From: CAUPWF01 sp963515125
GTDB lineage: Bacteria; Bacillota; Clostridia; Lachnospirales; Lachnospiraceae
Length of the DNA stretch: 64,000 nt
Direction of reading: 5' to 3'
Assembly: GCA_052116865.1 (NCBI GenBank)
Contig: JBQKKG010000003.1
Coordinates: forward strand, 251,930-315,929
The notes beneath the pieces were generated by a model. It was not told the origin of the DNA, made no database searches, and saw nothing but the letters and a program-made list of their open reading frames with translations. The translations under genes and the position numbers were made by a program. Positions 18,176-27,532 of this stretch are shown here, one piece after another (the first letter of the stretch is position 1; every line of letters starts with the position of its first letter).

Positions 18176-18568
18176 ATGTCTAACCTTCAATTGACAAAGA
18201 ACTTGAAAACGCTACGTAAGATACATCAGCTAACCCAAACTCACATAAGTACCTTACTAAATATTTCACGTCAAGCCTATTCAAATTATGAGAATGGGAA
18301 ACGAGTCCCTGATATAGATACGTTAATTAATATTTCTCAAATTTATTGTATAAGCTTGGACGAATTAGTAAGTCAAAATATAGGCAATGTTTTTGCTAAA
18401 AATAAAACGCCTTATTTACCTGGTATTAATATCCGTACTAAGGATACGCTCTATTTGACTGACGATGAAATTACCCATATTTTTGACTACCGAGATTTAT
18501 CTGAAGAAAATAAAAAAATAATTACCGCATTTATAAAATCACAATTAAAAAGTAACATCGGTGATTAA
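18176..18568 (+). CDS. XRE-family helix-turn-helix transcriptional regulator
   Basis: The 130-residue protein has an N-terminal HTH_3 domain (about 8-62) with TQTHISTLLNISRQAYSNYENGKRVP-like helix-turn-helix sequence, followed by a short C-terminal segment with no recognised sensor. The frame extends further upstream, but AGGAG before the ATG at 18176 and the -10 at 18124 support this start. It is transcribed away from the DJ-1/PfpI gene. It probably controls itself and perhaps its divergent neighbour through the phased repeats. Confidence 0.9.
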   Translation: MSNLQLTKNLKTLRKIHQLTQTHISTLLNISRQAYSNYENGKRVPDIDTLINISQIYCISLDELVSQNIGNVFAKNKTPYLPGINIRTKDTLYLTDDEITHIFDYRDLSEENKKIITAFIKSQLKSNIGD

Positions 18569-18583
18569 CCCGATGTTACTTTT
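18548..18583. terminator. Bidirectional terminator between xre and lysC
   Basis: The arms 18548-18561 and 18570-18583 form a 14-bp perfect stem (aaaagtaacatcgg) with an 8-nt loop. The XRE stop codon lies in the loop. T-rich sequence flanks both sides, so it can also end the lysC operon. Confidence 0.85.
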
Positions 18584-18598
18584 ATCTTTTCGTATACC

Positions 18599-19813
18599 TT
18601 AACTTTCTCCTAGCCCAAATGCATCATGCACCGCAATGGTCGCTCTGTCGATATCATTTTCATCTATCAATAAAGTAATACGGATTTCTGATGTAGAAAT
18701 CATGTTAATATTGACATTGCTATTTGCCAATGCTTCAAACATCTTTGCAGCAACTCCAGGATTGCTCATCATCCCCGCCCCTACAACTGAAAGTTTTGCT
18801 ACACTTTCTTTATATTTAATCTCCTGAATCGTTAAAGCTTCTTTTTTCTCTTCCAGCATTTCCAATGCTTCTTTTAAATCATCTTGAGCCACAGTAAACG
18901 AGATATCCTTTGATCCACCTCGGCCAACAGATTGTAATATGATATCAACATTTATATTGTTTTTGGCTAACGAATTGAAAATTTTAAAAGCGATCCCCGG
19001 CTTATCTTCAACACCTATTACTGAAATTCTTGCTGTATTCTTGTCTGCTGCCACACCGCTTATTAACATTTTTTCCATCTTTTTAACTACCTCCTTAACA
19101 ACGGTTCCTTCTTCTCTGTTTAAGCTGGATCGTACTACTAGCTGTACCCCATACTTTTTTGCCATCTCTACAGAACGATTATGCAATACCTTGGCACCAG
19201 AAGTTGCTAACTCTAACATTTCATCATAGGTAATCTCATCCATTTTCTTAGCACTTTTTACAATTCTTGGATCTGCCGTATACACACCATCCACATCTGT
19301 ATAAATCTCACATGCATCTGCGTGTAAGGCACCAGCGATTGCTACTGCAGTGGTATCAGATCCTCCTCTTCCAAGTGTTGCATAGTCATCGTACTTGTTA
19401 ATTCCTTGGAATCCAGTAACAATAACAATTTTTTTAGATTCTAATTCATGCATAATACGTTCTGAGTCTACACGTTTAAATCTTGCATTTCCATATCGAG
19501 ATGTAGCATGCATAGCAACCTGAAATGCATTTAACGACACCGCAGGAACTCCCAAAAAATTCATGGCCATTGCCATAAGCGAAACAGAAGCCTGTTCTCC
19601 CGTGGTAAGAAGCATATCTAATTCTCTCTTCGGTGCATTTGGATGAATTGTCTTCGCCATAGATAATAGTTCATCTGTAGTATCCCCCATGGCTGATAAC
19701 ACAACAATTACTTGATGACCCTTTTGATAATCTTCGATGCAACGCTTTGCAACATTAAATATTCGGTCCTTATCGGCTACAGAACTTCCTCCAAATTTTT
19801 TTACTATTAGCAT
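18599..19813 (-). CDS. lysC: Aspartate kinase
   Basis: The 404-residue monofunctional aspartokinase catalyses the first step of the aspartate pathway. The N-terminal kinase motif KFGGSSV lies at 6-12, with GRGGSDTTAV in the active site. Two C-terminal ACT domains (about 265-404) provide feedback binding of lysine and/or threonine. GGAGG precedes the ATG. It is last in the ACT-hom-mutase-like-lysC operon, nine bases after the preceding gene, which ties this isozyme to the threonine branch. Confidence 0.97.
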   Translation of the reverse strand: MLIVKKFGGSSVADKDRIFNVAKRCIEDYQKGHQVIVVLSAMGDTTDELLSMAKTIHPNAPKRELDMLLTTGEQASVSLMAMAMNFLGVPAVSLNAFQVAMHATSRYGNARFKRVDSERIMHELESKKIVIVTGFQGINKYDDYATLGRGGSDTTAVAIAGALHADACEIYTDVDGVYTADPRIVKSAKKMDEITYDEMLELATSGAKVLHNRSVEMAKKYGVQLVVRSSLNREEGTVVKEVVKKMEKMLISGVAADKNTARISVIGVEDKPGIAFKIFNSLAKNNINVDIILQSVGRGGSKDISFTVAQDDLKEALEMLEEKKEALTIQEIKYKESVAKLSVVGAGMMSNPGVAAKMFEALANSNVNINMISTSEIRITLLIDENDIDRATIAVHDAFGLGES

Positions 19814-19822
19814 AACTTCCTC

Positions 19823-21025
19823 CTAAATCTCTAACAAGCAGTCAATCAATTTATATCCTTGTTTACATACTATTCCATTATTTCTTGCTTCTTTTTCACT
19901 ATATTCTTTATTGGTTCCTAGTGTCTTGGAACTATCATATAATATATATGGTACAGGCTCACCGGTGTGCGTTCTCACTCTAATTGGAGTTGGATGGTCG
20001 GGCAGGACTAGCATTCTATAGTTTTCCTTTGCACAATCTAGTTCATCTATAATATATCCAATAACATTTTCATCTATATATTCAATGGCTTTAATTTTAT
20101 CTTCTACACACCCTTGATGCCCCATCTCATCCGGTGCCTCTACATGCACATAGACAACATCATACCCCTGATTCAGCAACACATTTACCGCACTTTGCGC
20201 TTTTCCGTGGTAATTGGTATGAAGCCCTCCATTGGCTCCTTCTACCTTAATATTGTGCATCCCTGCACCTACCGCAATCCCTTTCAGCAAATCTACCGCC
20301 GAAACCATAGCGCCCTTTTTTCCTGTCTTTTGTTCAAAAGATTTTAATGAAGGTCGTGTTCCGGCACCCCAGAACCAAGCTGCATTTGCCGGGTTTAATC
20401 CTTGCTTTTTACGAGCTACGTTAATAGGATGATTCTTTAAGATATCAAAACTTTTTTCCATCATTGTATATAGCATTTGATCTTTTGGTAAATATGATCC
20501 TATATTTCTCCCCAATATATCATGCGGTGGTGTTAATTCTATTATCGACCCATGCTCCCAAATTAGTAAATGTCGATAGCTAGTTCCACTATAGAAATGA
20601 TACTCTTCTTTTTCCAGTTCAACTTTTAATGCTTCTAACAATATTCGTGCATCTTCCGTACTAATTTCGCTCGAACTATGGTCAACCATTACTCTATCTT
20701 TATAATTATATTCCTCTTCCGAAAGTGTTACTAGATTGCATCTAAATGATACGTCTGTATCCTTCATATCTATTCCGATACTCAACGCCTCTAGTGGAGA
20801 TCTTCCTGTATAATACTCTTTTGGATTATATCCTATGACAGACAGATTCGCTGTATCACTTCCTGGGCTCATTCCTTCTGGAACTGTGTGAACCAATCCA
20901 ACGTTTCCTTTTTTTGCTAAGTAATCCATATGGGGGGTATTTGCTGCTTCCAATGGCGTTTTATTTCCAAGGCTTGGAATCGGTTCATCCGCCATTCCAT
21001 CTCCTAGTACAATTATGTATTTCAT
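19823..21025 (-). CDS. ApgM-type phosphoglycerate mutase family protein, probable homoserine kinase
   Basis: The 400-residue alkaline-phosphatase-superfamily protein is of the archaeal-type cofactor-independent phosphoglycerate mutase family. It has the metal-site start VLGDGMADEP (6-15), the Ser-containing SPGSDTANLSVIGY and a C-terminal DHPTPIRVRTHTGEPVP metal motif. A subfamily of these proteins (TIGR02535 type) has been proposed to act as homoserine kinase. Here it sits between hom and lysC, 10 bases after hom, exactly where thrB would be expected. The family call is firm; homoserine kinase activity is inferred from context. Confidence 0.85.
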   Translation of the reverse strand: MKYIIVLGDGMADEPIPSLGNKTPLEAANTPHMDYLAKKGNVGLVHTVPEGMSPGSDTANLSVIGYNPKEYYTGRSPLEALSIGIDMKDTDVSFRCNLVTLSEEEYNYKDRVMVDHSSSEISTEDARILLEALKVELEKEEYHFYSGTSYRHLLIWEHGSIIELTPPHDILGRNIGSYLPKDQMLYTMMEKSFDILKNHPINVARKKQGLNPANAAWFWGAGTRPSLKSFEQKTGKKGAMVSAVDLLKGIAVGAGMHNIKVEGANGGLHTNYHGKAQSAVNVLLNQGYDVVYVHVEAPDEMGHQGCVEDKIKAIEYIDENVIGYIIDELDCAKENYRMLVLPDHPTPIRVRTHTGEPVPYILYDSSKTLGTNKEYSEKEARNNGIVCKQGYKLIDCLLEI

Positions 21026-21035
21026 ATCACTACTC

Positions 21036-22253
21036 CTATCCTTCTATACGAATCATATGAAGAATTGTTGGGAAACGTTTGGCTTTGCTCTCATACTCCC
21101 CTTCACTCATTGTATCTGTAATAAATCCAAATTCTCCTCGTAATTCTTCCACGCAAACTGCATTCACCTTGCCAAAAGTATCTTCTATAGCTGGCAAAAG
21201 TGCCTCTAAATTTCCCGAAATACGTACAAAAAATTTTCTTCTACTATCCGCCTTGTCTTCTAATTGTAATTTTTCACTATCCCACATAGTCATAATATTT
21301 CCATTCAAATGCTTAGCTGCATCCACTACATCTGCCACCACTGCACTTGCAGTAGGTAACTTCCCTGCTCCACTTCCATAGAACATCGCATCACCTAATA
21401 CGTTTCCATGTACAAAAATTGCATTATAGACATCACTTACACTAAATAATGGATGATTTGCATGAAGCAAACACGGAGCTACTATCGCATGGAGACGATC
21501 CCCATTCCTTTTACTGGAGGCTAAAAGCTTAATTGTCATTCCCATATGTTTTGCATATAGCATATCTTGTTCTGTAATCTCTGTAATTCCTTCTGTATAT
21601 ATGTCTTCAAAATCAACTTGCTGTCCAGATATCAAAGAAGATAAAATCGCTATTTTTCTACATGCATCATATCCTTCTACGTCCGCCTCTGGATTTCGTT
21701 CTGCATAACCATTTGCCTGCGCCTCTTTTAAAACTTCTTCATAATTTGCACCTTCATAGAACATTTTACTTAACATATAATTAGTTGTTCCATTCAGGAT
21801 ACCAGTTATTTCTTCTATTTCATCTGCTGTCATAGAGGAGTTTAAAGGGCGTATGATTGGAATCCCTCCTCCTACACTTGCTTCAAACAAGAAATTAATA
21901 CCTTGATCCCTGGCAATCGACAACAACTCTGCACCATGTTTAGCTACTAGCGCTTTATTGGAAGTTGCTACACTCTTTCCAGCTTGCAAACTCCTTTTTA
22001 CAAATGTATACGCCGGTTCGATTCCTCCCATTACTTCTACCACAATTTTTACTTCATCATCATTTATAATTGCATCAAAGTCATGAACGATAAGTTCTTG
22101 TACTGGTTCACCTGGGAAGTCCCGCAGATCCAAAACATATTTGACTTTAATTTCATCTCCAATTCTTTGATTAATTCTTGCTCCATTTGTATTAATTACT
22201 TCCACTACTCCCGATCCAACTGTTCCATAGCCTAACACTGCAATATTTACCAT
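21036..22253 (-). CDS. hom: Homoserine dehydrogenase
   Basis: The 405-residue protein has an NAD(P)-binding start GYGTVGSGV (8-16), the catalytic domain with GTTNYMLSKM and ADVEGYDACRKIAIL, and a C-terminal ACT-like domain (about 325-405) likely to sense threonine. It reduces aspartate semialdehyde to homoserine. It starts four bases after the ACT protein gene, so the two are translationally close. Confidence 0.97.
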   Translation of the reverse strand: MVNIAVLGYGTVGSGVVEVINTNGARINQRIGDEIKVKYVLDLRDFPGEPVQELIVHDFDAIINDDEVKIVVEVMGGIEPAYTFVKRSLQAGKSVATSNKALVAKHGAELLSIARDQGINFLFEASVGGGIPIIRPLNSSMTADEIEEITGILNGTTNYMLSKMFYEGANYEEVLKEAQANGYAERNPEADVEGYDACRKIAILSSLISGQQVDFEDIYTEGITEITEQDMLYAKHMGMTIKLLASSKRNGDRLHAIVAPCLLHANHPLFSVSDVYNAIFVHGNVLGDAMFYGSGAGKLPTASAVVADVVDAAKHLNGNIMTMWDSEKLQLEDKADSRRKFFVRISGNLEALLPAIEDTFGKVNAVCVEELRGEFGFITDTMSEGEYESKAKRFPTILHMIRIEG

Positions 22254-22257
22254 ACTC

Positions 22258-22698
22258 TTACTCCCTGCCTACAATTTTAAGTGAATGTACTCCTAGGTTC
22301 CCTTCCATATTTTCCACCATATCCGAAATATTTCCTGTGGTAGAAAGAATTTCAATACTCAAAGTTAACGTAGCCACACCATTGATTGGTATACTTTGGT
22401 GAATTGTCAAAATATTTGCATGATACTCTGCTACATTCTGCAGTAAATCTGCCAGAACCCCTGGCGTATCGTCCATCTGCATTACCAATGTTATCGTTTG
22501 GCCCTTCTCATTTTCATGGAATGGGAAAATATCATCTTTGTATTTGTAGAAAGAACTTCTGCTGATTCCAACTTTTTCTGTTGCTTCTTGAATTGTCATC
22601 ACCTTCTCAGATGCTAATAATCTTTTTGCCTCAACTACTTTAAGTAGTACCTCCGGAACCGCCTTTTTCTTCACTACATAATATTTTGTATTATCCAT
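22258..22698 (-). CDS. ACT domain-containing protein, UPF0735/PheB type
   Basis: The 146-residue protein has an N-terminal helix-turn-helix-like part (TIQEATEKVGISRSSFYKYKD, about 37-56) and a C-terminal ACT domain starting at ITLVMQMDDTPGVLADLLQ. Such proteins commonly precede hom in Firmicutes and are thought to regulate the threonine branch in response to an amino acid; this is inference. The longer frame is rejected because GGAGGAG is placed for the ATG at 22698. Confidence 0.9.
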   Translation of the reverse strand: MDNTKYYVVKKKAVPEVLLKVVEAKRLLASEKVMTIQEATEKVGISRSSFYKYKDDIFPFHENEKGQTITLVMQMDDTPGVLADLLQNVAEYHANILTIHQSIPINGVATLTLSIEILSTTGNISDMVENMEGNLGVHSLKIVGRE

Positions 22699-22748
22699 GA
22701 TTACTCCTCCATGTTCGTCATGCGAAAACATATGTTTCTCAAGAAAAG

Positions 22749-22777
22749 ATATTAACATATCTGCATAAAAACCGCAA
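22749..22777 (-). promoter_or_regulatory. Promoter of the ACT-hom-lysC operon
   Basis: On the minus strand, TTGCGG (22772-22777) and extended -10 TGT-TAATAT (22749-22754) are 17 bp apart, within the 88 bases after prfB. No T-box or riboswitch fits in this short leader. Confidence 0.45.
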
Positions 22778-22786
22778 CTTTTTTAG

Positions 22787-23909
22787 TTATATTTCTAATT
22801 GATTTGTGATATTTCTTTGCTTAAGATATGCATTAATAAATGGATCTAATCCCCCGTCCAACACGCCAGATACATTACTACTCTCCTCGTTTGTCCTGTG
22901 ATCTTTCACCAAGGTATAAGGCTGCATAACATAAGAGCGTATTTGATTCCCGAATCCAATCTCTTTGACTTCGCCTCGAATACCAGATACTTTGTCTGCT
23001 TGCTCTTGTTGTTTCAGCAGATACAGTTTTGCTTTTAGCATTTGCAATGCTTTCTCTCTATTTGTATGTTGGGAACGCTCATTCTGGCACTGCACAACTA
23101 TACCTGTAGGCAAATGTGTAATACGAATCGCGGAAGATGTTTTATTCACATGCTGACCACCTGCACCACTTGCACGATACGTATCTATTTTCAATTCATC
23201 CTCATTAATGTCTATATCAATTTCATCCTCTATATCAGGCACAACATCACAAGATGCAAATGAAGTCTGTCGCTTCCCCGCTGCATTAAACGGCGAAATC
23301 CGAACTAATCTGTGAACTCCCTTCTCAGATTGGAGATAGCCATAAGCATTTTCCCCATTCACTTGAAAGGTAACCGTTTTAATTCCTGTAATATCACCAT
23401 CCAGATAATCTAACACTTCTACAGTAAATCCCTTTCGTTCTGCCCAACGGTTATACATTCGATACAATATATTCGCCCAATCACAACTTTCCGTCCCTCC
23501 TGCACCAGCATGAAGGGTTACAATTGCATTGTCCTGATCGTATTCTCTAGATAACAACGTCTGAATGCGAAGTTTTTCAAATACTTCTTCAAACAACTCT
23601 AATTCTTGTTCTATTTCCTTTACTATACTAGTATCTTGTTCCTCATATCCCATATCTACCAACAACTGTAAATCCTCGTATTGGGACTCCAATCCTTCCA
23701 CTTGTTTTACGAAGTCTTGCAACCCTTTTAATTCTTTCATTACCTGTTGAGAACAATCCGAATCTTCCCAGAATGCCGGTTCACTAATCTTTCTCTCTAA
23801 CTCTTCTATGCGCGCTCGTTTGGATGGTAAGTCAAAGTGAACCCCTCAATTCTTCCAGTGGACACACGTAGGTATTCAATATACCCTTTATTTCATCTAA
23901 TACAACCAC
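22787..23909 (-). CDS. prfB: Peptide chain release factor 2, needs programmed +1 frameshift
   Basis: The first 25 codons run from a GTG at 23909 (GAGGTG upstream) to an in-frame TGA at 23832-23834. A +1 shift at CTT-TGA-C continues as DLPSKRAR into the main frame, giving about 373 residues. The main frame holds the RF2 tripeptide SPF (in RISPFNAAG) that reads UGA/UAA and the catalytic GGQ motif (SGAGGQHVNK). An AGGGG Shine-Dalgarno-like element precedes the shift site. This is the classical autoregulation of RF2: low RF2 favours frameshifting. A simple ORF call would miss the first 56 residues. Confidence 0.96.
23831..23846 (-). promoter_or_regulatory. prfB +1 frameshift signal
   Basis: The minus strand reads AGGGGTTCACTTTGAC: internal SD-like AGGGG, then slippery CTT, stop TGA and C in the weak-termination context known from RF2 genes. 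Confidence 0.93.
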
Positions 23910-23951
23910 ATAATCACCTCTTTCTTATATTCGTTTACATATTTCAGAAAA

Positions 23952-23982
23952 CCTCTCTCAGTATCTTCTTATACGAGAGAGG
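23952..23982 (-). terminator. secA terminator
   Basis: The arms cctctctc (23952-23959) and gagagagg (23975-23982) are perfectly complementary, and in the minus direction are followed by TTTTC. It lies 25 bases after the secA stop codon. Confidence 0.75.
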
Positions 23983-24007
23983 TCTCTTTATGATAGTCAT
24001 TATAGAA

Positions 24008-26572
24008 TTACTTTCTACCACAGCATTGTTTGTACTTCTTACCACTTCCACATGGGCAAGGATCATTTGGATATACCTTCTTTTCCTCACGTTTTTTAGG
24101 TGCTCGCGTGGCACTTTCATCTTTATTGGTTCCTGTAACTTTAGCGACTTGTTCTCTTTCCACTTTTTGCTCTATCTTAACACTAAATAGCAAGCGAACC
24201 GTATCTTGTGCAATGGCTTGTGTCATTGAGCCAAACATTTCATATCCCACCATTTTATATTCAACCAAAGGATCCCTTTGTCCATAAGCCTGTAGTCCAA
24301 TTCCCTGACGCAGCTGATCCATATCATCAATATGATCCATCCACTTAGCATCAATGACTTTCAGTAATACTACGCGTTCTATTTCACGAAGGTGTTCTGG
24401 TTCAGGAAATTCTGCTTCTTTTGCTTCATAGGCTTTTACTGCACGCTCCTTAAGCATGTGTTTTAATTCTTTTTGTTCCATACCTTGTACTTCATCAATC
24501 GTTATTGCTTTCATCGGTATGTTCGCATGAATGTTTACATTTAGTTCTTTTAAATCCCATTCATCCGATTCTAATTCTGATGATATACTATGATCTACCA
24601 CGTTCTCAATGTAATCTGTGATCATATGATAGATAGAATCTCTCATGCTCTCACCATCAAGAACCCTACGTCTTTCCTCATAGATTATTTCACGTTGTTC
24701 ATTCATAACCTGATCATAATCCAGTAAATTTTTACGTATTCCAAAGTTATTGCTTTCAATCTTCTTTTGTGCCTTCTCAATTGCATTGGAGAGCATCTTG
24801 TGTTGGATTTGTTCCCCCTCTTCTACTCCTAATGTTTCGAATACCCCCATTAACCGTTCCGAACCAAACAAACGCATCAAATCATCTTCTAACGAAATAT
24901 AGAAGCGGGATTCTCCCGGGTCACCTTGACGTCCTGCACGTCCACGTAATTGATTATCAATACGTCTTGATTCATGCCTTTCAGTACCGATAATTTTTAA
25001 TCCACCTGCTGCCTTTGCCTCATCGTCCAATTTAATATCTGTACCACGCCCAGCCATATTCGTCGCAATTGTAACTGCTCCATGCATTCCTGCATCTGCC
25101 ACAATCTCCGCTTCCATTTCATGGAATTTTGCATTCAGTACCTTATGAGGAACACCTTTCTTTTTTAACATTTTACTTAGCAATTCCGATGTTTCAATTG
25201 TAATCGTACCAACTAATACTGGTTGCCCTGTTTCGTGGGCCGCAATAATCTCATCAATAACTGCTGAAAATTTTTCCATTTGTGTTTTATAAACCACATC
25301 TTCTAAATCTTTTCTTGCAATTGATTCATTTGTAGGTATCTCAATAACATCCATTCCATATATATCACGAAATTCTTTTTCTTCTGTTAATGCAGTACCC
25401 GTCATACCACTTTTTTTATCATATTTATTAAATAAATTCTGGAATGTTATCGTTGCTAACGTTTTACTCTCTCTTTTTACCTTTACATGCTCTTTGGCCT
25501 CAATTGCCTGATGCAGCCCATCAGAATAACGTCGCCCTGGCATGATACGACCTGTAAATTCATCTACAATCATTACCTGATCATCCGTAACCACATAATC
25601 CTGATCACGGAACATTAAATTATGAGCACGAAGTGCTAAAATCGTGTTGTGTTGAATCTCTAAATTGTCTGGATCTGCCAGATTCTCTAAATGAAAAAAT
25701 TGCTCTACCTTTTTCACACCATCTTCTGTTAGATTAATGCTTTTTTCTTTTTCATTAACAATAAAATCCCCGGTTTCTTCAATATCTTCTCCCATTATGG
25801 CATTCATTTTTGAAAACTCACCACTTGCTTCACCTTTTTCTAATTGTCTAGCAAGGATATCACAAGCTTCATATAATCTTGTAGATTTGCCACTTTGTCC
25901 GGATATAATAAGCGGTGTTCTTGCCTCGTCAATTAACACAGAGTCAACTTCATCAATAACGGCAAAATGTAGCCCTCTTTGTACTAGCTGCTCTTTGTAT
26001 ATCACCATATTATCTCTTAGATAATCAAAACCAAGTTCATTATTCGTTACATATGTGATATCGCAATTATAGGCAGCCCGACGTTCGTCATTATCCATGG
26101 AATTTAGTACCACACCTACTTTTAATCCTAAAAATTCATGTACTTGCCCCATCCATTCAGCATCACGCTTCGCTAAATAATCATTCACTGTTACAATGTG
26201 AACTCCATTACCGGTCAATGCATTCAAATAAGCTGGCAAAGTAGAAACTAATGTTTTGCCTTCTCCTGTCTTCATTTCTGCAATACGTCCCTGATGTAGT
26301 ATTACTCCACCAATAAGCTGAACTCTATAATGCCTCATATGAAGTGTTCTAGATGCTGCTTCACGAACTACAGCATAAGCTTCCGGAAGAATATCATCCA
26401 ATGCCTGTCCGTCTGCAAGTCTCTCTTTAAATTCTCTCGTTTTGTCTCTCAATTCTGCATCCGATAACTTCTCTAGCTCTGGAGCCAGTGATTCAATATG
26501 ATCAATTATGTTATAAATACGTTTTAATTCATTTTCACTATGCGTTCCAAAAATTTTTTCTATTATATTCAT
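24008..26572 (-). CDS. secA: Preprotein translocase ATPase SecA
   Basis: The 854-residue motor protein drives Sec-dependent export. It has Walker A MKTGEGKTLV near residue 100, DEVDSVLIDEARTPLIISG, the motif TNMAGRGTDIKL, RGRAGRQGDPGES, and a C-terminal SEC-C zinc motif CPCGSGKKYKQCC that binds SecB or ribosomes. Length is standard for a Firmicute. GGAG precedes the ATG. It has its own promoter and terminator and is separate from prfB downstream. Confidence 0.98.
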   Translation of the reverse strand: MNIIEKIFGTHSENELKRIYNIIDHIESLAPELEKLSDAELRDKTREFKERLADGQALDDILPEAYAVVREAASRTLHMRHYRVQLIGGVILHQGRIAEMKTGEGKTLVSTLPAYLNALTGNGVHIVTVNDYLAKRDAEWMGQVHEFLGLKVGVVLNSMDNDERRAAYNCDITYVTNNELGFDYLRDNMVIYKEQLVQRGLHFAVIDEVDSVLIDEARTPLIISGQSGKSTRLYEACDILARQLEKGEASGEFSKMNAIMGEDIEETGDFIVNEKEKSINLTEDGVKKVEQFFHLENLADPDNLEIQHNTILALRAHNLMFRDQDYVVTDDQVMIVDEFTGRIMPGRRYSDGLHQAIEAKEHVKVKRESKTLATITFQNLFNKYDKKSGMTGTALTEEKEFRDIYGMDVIEIPTNESIARKDLEDVVYKTQMEKFSAVIDEIIAAHETGQPVLVGTITIETSELLSKMLKKKGVPHKVLNAKFHEMEAEIVADAGMHGAVTIATNMAGRGTDIKLDDEAKAAGGLKIIGTERHESRRIDNQLRGRAGRQGDPGESRFYISLEDDLMRLFGSERLMGVFETLGVEEGEQIQHKMLSNAIEKAQKKIESNNFGIRKNLLDYDQVMNEQREIIYEERRRVLDGESMRDSIYHMITDYIENVVDHSISSELESDEWDLKELNVNIHANIPMKAITIDEVQGMEQKELKHMLKERAVKAYEAKEAEFPEPEHLREIERVVLLKVIDAKWMDHIDDMDQLRQGIGLQAYGQRDPLVEYKMVGYEMFGSMTQAIAQDTVRLLFSVKIEQKVEREQVAKVTGTNKDESATRAPKKREEKKVYPNDPCPCGSGKKYKQCCGRK

Positions 26573-26609
26573 ACTTTACTCCTTATATTTAGAATATACA
26601 CTCCCCATC

Positions 26610-26638
26610 ATTTTAGCACTATCTGAGAGGGAGTTCAA
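26610..26638 (-). promoter_or_regulatory. secA promoter
   Basis: On the minus strand, TTGAAC (26633-26638) and extended -10 TGC-TAAAAT (26610-26615) are 17 bp apart. The -35 begins five bases after the hisA stop codon. Confidence 0.65.
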
Positions 26639-26643
26639 CAAAA

Positions 26644-27411
26644 TTATAAACACTTTATCGTTTCGTAAGAAATGTTCCCGCCAAATAAATCCAAGGCACT
26701 ACCTATTGTAAAATCTAGTTTTCCATTACTATATTCATAAAATTTTTCTATGTCTTTCATCGAGCCGATTCCGCCAGCATATGTAATCGGACAACACTTA
26801 CTCTGACTAAGCAAAGTTACTAGTTCTTGTTCAATACCAGATGATTTGCCTTCTACATCAACCCCATGAATCAAAAATTCATCACAGTATTCAGATAACA
26901 TTTCAAGTAGCGCTGGTGTCACAATAACCTTCGTAAATGTTTGCCAGCGATTTGTTACAACATAATATACTTCTTGCCTTCTTCTACAGCTTAAGTCAAT
27001 AACAATGTGTGCTTTCCCAACCTCTTTTTTTAGATTTTCTAAATGCTCATACTTTATTCGTCCATCCTCAAACAAATAGGATGTTACAATCACATGACTT
27101 GCTCCGTATTCTATAAATCGTTTTGCATTGACAGCTGTAATACCTCCCCCCACTTGCAATCCACCTCTATACGCATGCAATGCCTTTACCGCTTGCTCTT
27201 TAGTAATCTCATAGTACTCAGAGTCCGTGGCATTTAACATAATTATATGCCCACCTTTTAATCCATCCTTTTTATATAACCGCGCATAATAATCGGCTTC
27301 GTGTTTTGAAGTGAAATTAGTCAAAGCCTGATTCCCCTGATCAGCTAAAGTCCCACCAATAATTTGCTTAACAGTTCCATTATGAATATCAATACATGGC
27401 CTAAATTTCAT
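26644..27411 (-). CDS. hisA: Eukaryotic-type HisA isomerase
   Basis: The 255-residue TIM-barrel protein matches the fungal/plant-type HisA (His6-like) rather than the usual bacterial form: FRPCIDIHNGTVKQI at the start, GLQVGGGI, SHVIVTSYLFEDG, LDLSCRRR-like DLSCRRRQ, YYVVTNRWQTFT, LIHGVDVEGK and ITYAGGIGSM. It isomerises ProFAR to PRFAR in histidine synthesis. The start at 27411 (AGGA upstream) replaces a longer frame from 27453. No other his genes are in the window. It has an extended -10 at 27444 and sits alone between the small lipoprotein gene and secA. Confidence 0.9.
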   Translation of the reverse strand: MKFRPCIDIHNGTVKQIIGGTLADQGNQALTNFTSKHEADYYARLYKKDGLKGGHIIMLNATDSEYYEITKEQAVKALHAYRGGLQVGGGITAVNAKRFIEYGASHVIVTSYLFEDGRIKYEHLENLKKEVGKAHIVIDLSCRRRQEVYYVVTNRWQTFTKVIVTPALLEMLSEYCDEFLIHGVDVEGKSSGIEQELVTLLSQSKCCPITYAGGIGSMKDIEKFYEYSNGKLDFTIGSALDLFGGNISYETIKCL

Positions 27412-27443
27412 ATGATAATTCCTTTCTCGACAATATGAGAAAT

Positions 27444-27449
27444 AGTATA
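27444..27449 (-). promoter_or_regulatory. Extended -10 element of hisA
   Basis: The minus strand reads TGG-TATACT about 33 bases before the start codon. The -35 region is weak (TTCAAT). Confidence 0.45.
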
Positions 27450-27488
27450 CCATAAAAAATGTGAAAATTGAATGTACACAATGTTAAC

Positions 27489-27530
27489 AATTGAGGACGG
27501 GGGCAATGTAGATTGCCCCCGTCCTCAATT
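27489..27530 (-). repeat. Palindromic element AATTGAGGACG, 19-bp perfect stem
   Basis: The arms 27489-27507 and 27512-27530 are perfectly complementary with loop gtag. It lies two bases after the small lipoprotein stop codon and can act as its 3' hairpin. It belongs to the family sharing AATTRRGGAC ends, with a GC-rich core (ggggcaat) of its own. Confidence 0.8.
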
Positions 27531-27532
27531 GT

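Noticed and set aside
22699..22786. T-box or amino-acid riboswitch ahead of the ACT-hom operon
   Set aside because: The leader is only about 50 bases after the promoter and holds no T-box motif or stem array. The same holds for a lysine riboswitch before dapA.
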